The notes under the pieces are model-generated. The model saw only the letters and a list, made by a program, of their open reading frames with translations. It was not told the DNA's origin and made no database searches. Positions 1 through 9,072 of a stretch of 37,823 nucleotides of DNA are shown one piece after another (position 1 is the stretch's first letter; the number at the start of each line of letters is the position of its first letter). Position numbers and translations under genes: made by a program. Source of the stretch: Schizophyllum amplum (Eukaryota > Basidiomycota > Agaricomycetes > Agaricales > Schizophyllaceae). The stretch lies in NCBI GenBank assembly GCA_007026445.1, contig VDMD01000191.1:1-37823 (forward strand), given 5' to 3'.

Positions 1-105
1 GCGTGCGGCTACGACTGAGGAAGTTACAGCACTCGGACGAGGCGGCGGGTGGAGCGAGGTGGGATTCCGGAGGTGCGGGGATCATGACATTGACTGGGCT
101 TCCGA

Positions 106-501
106 CTAGAAACCGCGGCGGAAATAAAGCCCACTTCCGAGACGGCTTGCTTCCAACGGCCCACCTGTTATGGTGAGGTGGCGCGCGTGTTTGACGTCGA
201 CAGTCAGGCGTCCAGCCTCGGGTGAGTCCTTGGGGAAGAGGTCTGTGCGGAGGGCTTTGGCGAGCGCGTGCGCATCGCCTTCGACGTTGCGGATCTGGAC
301 CTGGGGGGGCGTTGGCGTTGGTTATGACGGGAAAGAAGAGAGACGACTTACAAAGTAGCGACCGCCGCCGTTGCGGACGTCGGTGTAGACGGGGAGGCTG
401 CCGCGCGAGTTGCGCGGGACAAAGAACGGGTGCTGGACGGTTGTCTGGCCTGCGCGGGTGACGGCGGCCGTGTTGAGCGTGCGGGTGGCTGCGCGCAGCA
501 T
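106..501 (-). CDS. IMG2: Mitochondrial large-subunit ribosomal protein mL49 (Img2 family)
   Basis: Two exons (501-352 and 300-106) around a 51-nt GT-AG intron give 114 residues. The N-terminus (MLRAATRTLNTAAVTRAG) is rich in Arg, Ala and Thr with no acidic residue, as expected for a mitochondrial presequence. It is followed by the Img2 signature RNSRGSLPVYTDVRNGG, then IRNVEGDAHALAKALR and a C-terminal stretch ending SGLYFRRGF. The family is a structural component of the mitochondrial ribosome large subunit; the fold and length fit, though it is a little shorter than yeast Img2. The intron is phase 0 and falls right after the Tyr-Phe that leads into the conserved Val-x-Ile-Arg strand. The start is the only ATG that gives a presequence in frame. 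The 5' side faces the divergent gene at 1520 across about 1 kb. Confidence in family is high; the symbol is by homology to the yeast name. Confidence 0.88.
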
Positions 502-1519
502 GTTCTATGTCAGGGCCGATGCAAAGAAAAAGAAAGAAAAGCAAAGGCGACGTTTCAGTGCAAAGGACGGAAAGAAGAGAAACGGAAACGGAAACAGAAC
601 ATGTCATGCGATCGGCGTCGCGTGCCGGATGGGGCAGGCGCCAAGCGCTGTCCATCACAAACCGCGGCCAGGGGTGTTCGGCATGGCGAGCTCTTTGACT
701 TTACCGCGACAAGGCCGAGTTTCTGGATCTGAGGCCGAGGGGGCGTATGGTATGTATGGATTGGTACAGTATCAAACCCCCCAACGAAACATGACCCCCC
801 ACCGAAACGTGGGCTTCGGACACGCGCCGCCCTCGTAGATCTTGCTCAAAAAATCTGAAAAAATGGGAAGATGCATAAGCCATTGGGATATACCTACCTG
901 CGAAGTTTGGTGTCCGTTGGTCTAGAGTGACCCGCTCGGTGGCGCGAGGAGAGCGGGACACGATGATGTTGGTAGCAAGGGACATGACGTCCGCACATAA
1001 AGCATTTCTAAGTGCTATAGCTGCTCCAAGACAGCATCTTAGGAGTTTCTATATGTGTATACGAGGTTCAGAGAGACGACGGGAGCGTCTGCGACGCATC
1101 GAGTGCCGCCTCGCCGGTACGTCGGCCCGGATGTTTCGTTGAGGGGTATGTCGGCTTTACCCGCCCTCTACTTGACCCTCGCACCAAGGTCCCTACCGTC
1201 GCTCGTTCCGCTTGAAAATATTCATGACAGTACTTTCAAGCACCTAGAATACAGCTATCAACTTTTTGGGAGCGAAAGCGTAAATCCGGCCAGGAGAAGT
1301 GGCAGATTAATTTTTCTGTTTCGCTAATGGGTAAGCTACTGTATGTATCACAAGCTGCAAGAACAGCATCTGTCACACACGCCCCACGTATAAATCCAAC
1401 ATCATGCTGCCATTCCGCCCGCTTCTTCCCCACCACACGCGAACCCGTTGCCAGCCACTACTTATAGCCACGCTCCACCACACCTCCTCCGAACCGCTTC
1501 CCTTTCTTCCACCACCACC
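502..1519. other. Divergent intergenic region, no gene seen
   Basis: This 1-kb stretch separates the mL49 gene (minus) from the gene at 1520 (plus) and must hold both promoters. There is an A/G-rich run near 520-545 next to the mL49 start and pyrimidine-rich sequence (CTTCC/CCACC) just before the 1520 start. Open frames here have no family motif, no plausible splice pattern and no codon bias like the neighbours. Confidence 0.5.
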
Positions 1520-2111
1520 ATGAACGCCGACCCCTACGCACGCTGGCCGCTCTCGACGTCCTTCTGGGCGAAGCCCATGCCCGCCTCTCGCCGCCAGCCT
1601 CATCCGCACGTCTGGATGGCCGCGCCTCACTGGCAGCACCGCATGCCAGAGCCATGGGGGCTCTTCGACTGGTCTGCACAATGGGCTGCGCTCCCCAAGC
1701 TTGATCGTAAGCACCGTTCATATTTTTTCTCGCATCCATCTCGTTGACATCGCACCATCAGTCCCTCCGTCACCGACAGATACGTCTACCTCCGCGACGT
1801 CAGATCGTTCGGCGCCGTCCCCGCGCCCACAGCTCGTCATCTGCGACGCGCCGCTCGTCGCCCCGCGTCCGCTACCGTACCACTCGCCGACCTTCCTGCA
1901 GTTTGATCTGCCGGACGACAACGAGGACCTGTCGCACCCACCCTATACGAAGCGCGCGTCAAAGCGTAAGCGCGACGAAGCAGAGTCAGCGGACAGTGCA
2001 GCCCAGCCCCCGCAGCAGCGCCAGAAGCTGCGCATCGCCGTGCCCGACTACCGCGCGCCACCGCTGCCCTCTAGCCGCCGCCGGCACCAGCACCAGCAGC
2101 ACAACAAATGA
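1520..2111 (+). CDS. Uncharacterised protein with basic nuclear-type motif
   Basis: Two exons (1520-1706 and 1762-2111) joined across a 55-nt GT-AG intron give 178 residues. I do not recognise a family. The first exon is rich in Trp, Pro and His, with a run of aromatic/Pro words (EPWGLFDWSAQWAALPKLD). The second has a Ser/Thr/Pro linker, a more ordered-looking stretch (RPQLVICDAPLVAPRPLPYH), an acidic patch (DLPDDNEDLS), then a basic cluster KRASKRKRDE that could be a nuclear localisation signal. A Gln-rich and His-rich tail ends the protein. The ATG is preceded by ACCACCACC, a good fungal start context. Splicing joins the two reading frames cleanly, which supports a real gene. The nuclear role is only inferred from the basic cluster. 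Confidence 0.6.
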
Positions 2112-4113
2112 GTGCCTGACAGCTGTCCGCTCAGCCTCAGGCTGTACGATTCTGCGTCGAGGTACGATCTGCTTCCGCGGATATTCTCGGTTTCTGTACT
2201 CACTCTCCACCCCTCTCCTTTTTAGGTACCTCAAATAACGCATGCGCCACTGGGCCGCCGCGCACCAATTTGGGCTGGTACCTCGGACGATGAACCTGTT
2301 CGCATGCGCCAAGCGCGCCTGCGCCTGTATAGTATGCCACGGATCTTTGTACATAATCCGTATGCCCGCCGCGTGTCGCCCGTCGCTGTACACGACCGGT
2401 ACAGGCGCCAGCGCAGCGCCCCGGGGTCGGTACGCCGACCCCCGGCGTCAGGCGGGCTGCGAGACGCGCGCCGGGCTGGAGACTAGTACCACACACGTCT
2501 CCGTAATGGACCCAGGGCGCGAGACGGCGCGTCCGTAATACAAGCTGCACTGTGACTACTCCATTGACGCGGCACAGGGCGGCGAGATGGCGTGAATGGG
2601 CGCCTCGCAGCTCTAGTGCCGTGCGCGTGTGTGACCGGACGACCTATCGGTGAGTGCTCTTCGACCTATCGGATGCGGGCGTTCGACCATCGGACGCGTA
2701 TCGCACGGCCGCGGTGGGGCGTCAATGCATTCAGCCCATCCGCCCATCTCTCACCTCCATGTCATTCGGCCTCATCAGCGTGTCATTCGATCCCGCCGCC
2801 ATGTCATCGCTCTCTACTGACCGTGAGTCCGGCCGGGTACATGATCTTTCATTGTTGCGCAGCACTGCAGTGGTGCCGCCAAGGCCCTTTGTCGGGCTAT
2901 TCTATGCGACCGTGAAGGAGCAGAATTGCGCGCCAATCGCCTTGACGAAGCCCTCTATCCACGATCAAAGTTCGTCACCGCGTTGACAACAAGCGTGTTG
3001 CACCGAGGTGGGCGGTTTTGCTCTAAATCCTGGTCGGATTGGGCTGCGCCATGATTAGGATGGCGGAGAGCATGATGAAGGTGCGGGCGGTGTGCTTGCG
3101 AAGGACGATTAAGATGAGCATGTTCAGGCTTCTGGGAAGCGCTCGAGCTTCTTGGTGTGCACAGCGCTTCCCAGGCTTTCCCTCGAACGCGCATCAGCTG
3201 CTACGCAAAGCTGTGGACCCGCAAGGCGCGTTAACGGTCTTGTTCCGCTATCAATACCAAGTTATACATCCGATCTACTGCTGCTGCAATACAGCCGGAC
3301 CAAGGCGATATGCACAGCGACGAGGCGGCGAGGCTTCGAATGAATACGACTTCTGGGAATGCGCACGTGCGCAATGGCATGGACAAGCTACTACTAATTC
3401 AGACACGCGTTGTTCAAGCGAGACAAGCGCTCGCGCCGGCGTGAAGAGCAAACAGAGGTTGGGGTTCCGTGACAGGCCTTTGACTTGGTGAGACTTGGCG
3501 GCGGGCGCCACCGTCAGGATATCGCGTTGTGAGGAGGAGGCTTGGATGTCGCAGTCCGAGGCTTGGTGGATGCCAGAGGAGCCTCGGCGGAAACATGGGG
3601 TACGCCATCGGATACACATCGAGGCTCGACAGGCAGGGACAGGTACGATATCCACGTCGAGGTCGCTTATGCCCGCGAGTGGGTGACCCATCGATGCTAT
3701 TCTCGACCCCGCCGACGACCTTTCAATTTCAGGGCGCTAAGTTGTATCCGCAATTATCTGTATCGCGGTACGTCAGACGCCGTGCTTTCGGAGTCGGCCC
3801 CAGTGATTGGAGAGACAGAGAGGGACGCACAAGGTCACTCGGACCATCCGCCTCAGGACCGGACGCAGACGCCGACAGCCACCGTGTTCACGCATGGATA
3901 AATACATACAAATAGGCGCACCCACAGGCGCCTTGTTCGCCAAAATAGGCAATTCCATCATCAGTCGCATGACATCATGGCACCTCGATCGCGCCCGCTT
4001 GGACGCTACTTACCCCGCACTCTTCCTCGCTCTGTGCTCTACCCATTACCTGGACGTACACCAACACCACCGACATAAACCACAACCACCGACATACACC
4101 GAAACCACATATA
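2112..4113. other. Gene-poor stretch, no supported gene
   Basis: Two kilobases without a gene I can support. Open frames on both strands are short, and none joins to another by plausible introns into a recognisable domain. One short minus-strand frame (about 3120-3022) starts with a hydrophobic run (MLILIVLRKHTARTFIMLSA) and could be the last exon of an unknown gene extending to about 3700, but I could not build it. A 12-bp inverted repeat sits at 3132-3174. Part of the stretch carries the 3' end of the gene at 1520 and the promoter of the gene at 4114. Confidence 0.4.
3132..3174. repeat. Perfect 12-bp inverted repeat (hairpin)
   Basis: CTGGGAAGCGCT at 3132-3143 is the exact reverse complement of AGCGCTTCCCAG at 3163-3174, with a 19-nt loop. 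It could form a stem in DNA or RNA. It lies in sequence with no assigned gene, so its role is unknown. Confidence 0.7.
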
Positions 4114-4561
4114 ATGAGCGAGCAGAACAAGCGCTACACGGAGCAGGTCGAACCGCGCGCCATCGAGGCGGTTAACAAATTCGTCGGCGTGAGCGTCTAG
4201 CCCTTCCTTCGCGGCTGACGCGCGCCGACACAGGCGTATCGCTCCCAGCAGGACCCACAGGCCATGTATACGTTTGACGCGCCGCCGGACATGCCGCGCG
4301 CGGAGCTGTGTCGGGGGAAGAATTGTGTGACGGTGAGTTGGAGAGGGAATGAACACCCTGAGGATGGAAGGACGAGGGCGCTGACGCTCTGTAGATTGAC
4401 CTGTACTCAACGAAGATGTTTGAGTGCATGCAGGTGCGCGTAGCAGTGGTCAGGAGAGACACCCGGCACTGACGAGACTGCAGAAGCTAGGGTTCTACTG
4501 TGCGCTGCCCATGGAGCCCGGCAGGACATACATGGAGTGCAGGCCATTGCCGAAGGCGTAG
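4114..4561 (+). CDS. Small Cys-containing protein of unknown function
   Basis: Four exons (4114-4188, 4234-4332, 4395-4433, 4484-4561) with GT-AG introns of 45, 62 and 50 nt give 96 residues. All junctions keep frame and the introns are of normal length here. The N-terminal third looks helical and charged (MSEQNKRYTEQVEPRAIEAV); the second half holds five cysteines: CRGKNC, then ECMQKLGFYC and MECRPLP. The spacing (Cx4C and Cx7C) does not match the twin Cx9C mitochondrial fold, and no signal peptide or membrane segment is seen, so a small cytosolic or intermembrane-space protein with disulfides or bound metal is possible. I do not recognise the family. The clean four-exon structure is the main argument that it is real. 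Confidence 0.6.
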
Positions 4562-4740
4562 CCCTAGGCTAGTTCATACTACTCTGGACGGAAGGAATTT
4601 CACAACTCGTAGGCGAGCACAACGGAACACAGTCAGTAAATTAATCATGCTTTAATGTATCGCATCCCCTCTCGCATAGCATTCACGCCGTACGGCGGCT
4701 CGCATAACATGCAACGAACTCAAGAAATCCATCGCTACAC

Positions 4741-7183
4741 TTACCCTACCACGTCCCCCGCCTGCTTCCCCACAAACCCAATCCCCAACTCCCCCCGCTT
4801 CGCCAGCTCCGTCTGCTCCTCCGCCATCCGGTGCCGCATCTGCGCATACCGCAGCTCGTTGCTCGCGAGCTCGTACTCCAGCAGCAGCCGCCCTGTCGCC
4901 GACGCGCTCTGCACGTACTCGCTGTTCTTCCGCGCCACGGCGTGCTGGTACTGCCGCAGCTGCGCGTACTGCGTCTGCCGCTCGTCGAAGAGCACGTCCA
5001 GCTCCGTGCGCGGCTCTTCGAAGTGCGCGTTCTTGAGTTTCTTGCGCTTGCGCTCTTGCTAAAAGGTTGAGGTGGTGAGCAACCATTCCTGATGAGTGAG
5101 TGAGGGAGAACATACTCGTTCGGCGTGCGGAACGTAGGTGCGGCAGTGCACAAAGAACGGATCCCTCATCAGGTCCTCATCGTCGTCCATCTTCACGTCG
5201 GGCGCCTCCGTTGTCGGAGCGGCGGACTCGGGCGGGACGACCTGCATGTCCGTTTCCTTCTTAGCGATGGATCCCACCGGAAGCACAGCGGGAAGATCAG
5301 CCCCCGGGAACGCAGCTGGCGCGGCAACAGGCGTGGACGAACCTGACGCCAGCGCGGGCGTCTGCGGCACACTCATCGACCCCGTGCGCGACATGGAGGG
5401 TTCAGCAGAGGGCATCGGGGGCCCTGTGAAGGACATGGAGGGCCCGGCGGAGAACAGCGCGGGCGAGTCCCGCCGCAGCGGGGACGGCGCGATGGGCGAG
5501 GGGAGCACGGGGGTGGCGGGTAGTGAGGGGGGTCGTGGCGGGAGCGAGGAGGGTCCAGCTAATGTCACGGAGGATGCGGATGGTACGGACGAAGCAGATG
5601 CCATAGACGAAGAAGGCGCTCCACGGTTCAGTCGAGGTCCTGTCGGAGGTCCTCGAGGTTGGGCCGGGAACGTGAATCCCCGCGGTTGGGATGGTGGGCC
5701 TGCGAGGCGGCCCTTGCCTTTGGCGGGATGGGAAGGGGGTGCAGGGAGCGGCGGGCTGACTTGTCGAGGAGGCAACTCGGACGATGTCTCGACTTTAGGC
5801 AGTTGTTGGGGCTCGGGAGAGGGAACTTGGGGAGGCGGCGAGGGAGCGGGGGGTGCTTGTACCTCTTGAGATGGTTCGTCGACTTCCATTGGCTCCTCTT
5901 TGGGTTCAATTTTCGCGGGTGCAGGCGCGGGCTCGGGCGCAGGAGGCGCAGGCTCCGCCAGTTGTGTTGTAGAGGTGATGTAGACGTTGGCGGGCACCAT
6001 TGTCGCTCTTGCCCAAGACGCCTTCTTCGGTCCGCGCGCAGGGTCTGGGGAGACGACTGGCGCGATATGGTTACTATATGCTTGCTTCACGACGTCAATA
6101 TGGTTCGGAGGAACGGACGGAGCAGGAGCAGAATACGGGGCTGGCGCAGGCTCGGGTTCAGTTGGCATAGGTGTAGACTCAAGACTCGGCATCGACGACG
6201 GAGGCGCCATCTCCACGTCCTGTTTGCGCGCCATGACAGCAGGCGTCTCTGGAGGCGGCGTAGCTGAACGTGGCGTGTAGTCCACGACCATAGGCTCTAT
6301 AGGGCGATAGCGAGGACCGCGCGGTGGACCAGGACCAGGGGATCCATCTCTCCGACGCTGAGGAGAGTCCCATCGCGCCGGCTGCCTCCGACGACCCGGC
6401 AGCCGACTAGGATGCGGAGGCGGCGGGCTGCGGCGCGGCGACCCAATGCGATGAATGAGCGGCGGCGGCGGCGAGGGAGGTTCTGGTTCAGACACGACTT
6501 GACCGGCTTCGAGTTCGTCGTTGTCCGCAGGCGGGCGCTCGTACGAGTCGCGTTGGAACTTGGAGACGGTCGGGCTACTCTCAGGGTAGCGGCTGCGGGA
6601 AGACGAGCGCGAGTGCGGGCGGTCGTGCTCGGCACCGTAGCGACCCCGAGAGAACGAGGGGCTTTCCGGAGGGTGCGAGCTGCGTGGAGGGCTGGGGGTG
6701 CGACGGCGGTAGTCTGGGGTAGGTCAGTCGGCTTGCATTCGATCAATGCGCTGTGTACGCGCCTGGTCGCCGATCATATATGGGTTCCCTACGTGGGGAG
6801 AGTTCGCGGTCATACCTGCCCCGGTGAGGAGGGTAGTCGCGTGCTGGCGGCGGATAAGGGTCCCTGCGGTCGTCGAAACCGCGCGAAGGGCCTGAGTAGT
6901 ATGGATCCCTCTCTTCGCGCCTAGGCGGCCGAGAGTCCGCGAAAGATGGACGGCCGAATCCCCTGCTGCGAGAGTTCTCCTGCCAGTCCCGGCCAGCATA
7001 GTCGTCGCGCGTGTCAGCGCGGTATGTGTCGGTGTCCCTAGAGAAACGGGGGTTGTACCCTCGCTCGCCGCGACCGCGACCGCGCCCGCGCCCTCCTCGA
7101 GGAGGCCGCGTATCGTCCCGGCCTCGATACACTCGTTCACCTCGCGGGACCGAGTTGTCTGGGCGCGGCGGTAGGCCAGACAT
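4741..7183 (-). CDS. Large RGG-box and Pro/Ser-rich nuclear-type protein
   Basis: Three exons give about 768 residues: 7183-6793, 6713-5116 and 5058-4741, with introns of 79 and 57 nt. The first intron boundary is my best fit (donor GTAGGG). The N-terminal 60 residues carry an RGG-type box (RGGRGRGRGRGERG), followed by Arg/Asp/Tyr/Pro-rich sequence and RS-like stretches (SRSSSRSRYPESS), all typical of RNA-binding or splicing-associated proteins. The middle 450 residues are low-complexity Pro/Ala/Ser with repeated MSFTG/PSMS-type words. The last 130 residues look folded and helical (ERKRKKLKNAH; LFDERQTQYAQLRQYQHAVAR), likely a coiled coil. I know no family name; RNA-related nuclear function is inferred from composition. 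It is divergent from the cyclin L gene, with only 120 bp between starts. Long open frames on the opposite strand here are shadows of its GC-rich codons. Confidence 0.75.
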
Positions 7184-7303
7184 GCGCGCGACTTTGGTTG
7201 GTTGAAATGACGGCTCCGGGAAGAATACGATGCGCGTCTAAGCGCGCGGAAGGAAGCAACAAAGGACGCGTCCGTAACCGGCATTCGCATTGTTCTCGCC
7301 GTC
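7184..7303. promoter_or_regulatory. Short bidirectional promoter
   Basis: Only 120 bp lie between the ATG of the RGG protein (7183, minus) and the ATG of cyclin L (7304, plus). Both 5' UTRs and core promoters must fit here or overlap the genes. No TATA box is visible; it is a GC-rich TATA-less region. Confidence 0.6.
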
Positions 7304-8367
7304 ATGGCCGCTAATCACCAGCCACTGGCGTCCCTCGAGAACATCGAGAGCACGCCGTCGCGCGTGGATGGTATTCCGGAAGAACTCGAGGACGACCTGC
7401 GCGCGTACGGGTGCAAGCTCATACACCAGGCTGGCATCCTCTTGAAACAGTGCGCGTCCACCAGTCCTCTGGCGCGTTCGCCAGGCTTACAGGCGTCTAC
7501 AGGAAACAAGTCGCAGTGGCATCTGCGCAAATTCTTTTCCAGAGGTTCTGGTTTGTGTCGTCGATGAAGCAGTATGGCATCGGAGTCCGTCTCTTGCAAT
7601 TCCCCCGCCTGCTTTCCTACTCACATACGCACAGGACATCGGCATGGGCGCCCTCTTCCTCGCATCGAAGCTTGAAGAATGCCCCGTGCGCATGCGCGAC
7701 ATCATCAACGTCTACGACGTCCTGCTCCAGCGCGAGGCGCACTCCATCGGGCCCAAGAGCCACACACCGTTCAAGTGCTCCCCAATGAACTACTTCGGCA
7801 GCACGTTCTACGAACTCAAGGACGCGCTCGTGGTGGCAGAGATGCACCTGTTGAAACGGCTCGGGTTCAACGTGCACGTCGTCCTACCCTATGGCACGCT
7901 CGTCAACTACCTGCGTGTGCTGGGCCTCACAAGCCGCCCAGACGCGGTCTCAAAGGCATGGGGATATCTCAACGACGCGTAAGTCTTAGCTTGCTCTTCT
8001 CATTCACCTTCAACCACTCCTTCAATCCCTCGCTCACGCGCCTTCCCTTCGCGTTGAACCTTACCTAACACATCCCTCCAGCCACCAAACCCCCGTCTAC
8101 GCCCTTTACCCCGTCCCCACCATCGTCAGCGCCGCCATCCTCCTCACCACGCGCGACCTCAGCATCCCCCTCCCCTCCGAGCCGCCCAACGCCTGGTGGG
8201 AGCTCTTCGACGCGGAGTGGATCGACCTCTGGAGCGTCTGCGGCTATGTGATGCGGCTGTACCGCGACAGGCCGGAGGGCGAGCGCGCGCGGCTGGCGGG
8301 CATGGTCAATAAGAAGGGCGTAAGGCAGTGGTTGGCGGACAACGCTGCTGGTGGGGCGTCGGGGTGA
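7304..8367 (+). CDS. Cyclin L (cyclin partner of CDK11-type kinase)
   Basis: Four exons (7304-7449, 7503-7584, 7635-7978, 8082-8367) give 285 residues. The first cyclin box reads LIHQAGILLK, then QVAVASAQILFQRFW, then MGALFLASKLEECPVRMRDI with the cyclin-family Lys-Leu-Glu-Glu core. The joint between exons 1 and 2 rebuilds the known cyclin-L order LLK-x-x-QVA exactly, which fixes the splice site. The second box includes LLKRLGFNVHVVLPYGTLVNYL and TIVSAAILLTTRDLSIPLPS. In animals and plants cyclin L pairs with CDK11 and acts in transcription and pre-mRNA splicing; it has a long RS-rich tail. Here the protein stops about 20 residues after the second box with no RS domain. Cyclin K/T is the main alternative, but IPLPS and INVYDVLLQRE favour L. 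Confidence 0.88.
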
Positions 8368-9072
8368 GAGGACGCGACTGCTTTGCTGGCCTCGAGAGCC
8401 ACAGAACGACGAACAAGCCAGGGCGATGTCCGCGGTGCAGTGCGCAACCTGCTAACTTGCCCTTGCCACCCTTGCTAGGGCCGCCTTCGCGCGGTTGCCG
8501 CCATGCCACTTCAGGCGGTTACGCTTGGCCATCACGGTCTGTTGACCTTCACCGCGACGGCCCCCCGGTCAGCACGGTCGCGTCCGAAAGTCCAGATACT
8601 GCACTCTGAGCCAGATGGCCCGTCATCGTGACGCAGACGGTACGAGGCATATATGTGGGAAGATTGAGGGCGACAGTACTTACACCGTGGAGAGAGAAGG
8701 TCGTAGACAGATGCAATATGTATCTTCGGGATCGATGTTCTGACCCCACCCTTCAACTGAACCATCTCTGCTCTAAGATCTCCATCCAAGTTATGGGGCC
8801 AGACTTACGTTCAAGAGACAAGAGGATAAGATTCAGTTGGGGGGATACAAGTACAGTTCGCAGAGCAATCGTACACAGGTCATACATCTAACAAGATACA
8901 GCTACTCCAGGCAGCGCGGTAGAGAATGACGAAGGGGCATCAAGACTGTATACAGCGCAATCCTGGTGGAAGTGCGAGTCAACAAAATGTCCATGGGCAG
9001 CAAGCGGACGGAACTCACCTATTCGATCGACGCGTCTGAGGCTTCAATCCAAAACAACCTCAACCTCGGGCA
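8368..9072. other. Convergent intergenic region
   Basis: About 700 bp between the 3' ends of cyclin L (plus) and Argonaute (minus). It should hold both poly(A) regions. No coding exon, repeat or RNA gene is evident. Confidence 0.5.

Noticed and set aside
2955..3691. Minus-strand frames at 3275-3691 and a short hydrophobic peptide frame near 3022-3120
   Set aside because: Frames do not join by good splice sites, no family is recognisable, and codon use looks random. Kept only as a note in the gene-poor stretch.
5138..6924. Long plus-strand open frames (243, 202 and 170 codons) across the RGG/Pro-rich gene
   Set aside because: They are antisense to a better supported minus-strand gene; GC-rich Pro/Ala/Ser/Arg codons leave long open frames on the other strand. 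No motif or splice logic.
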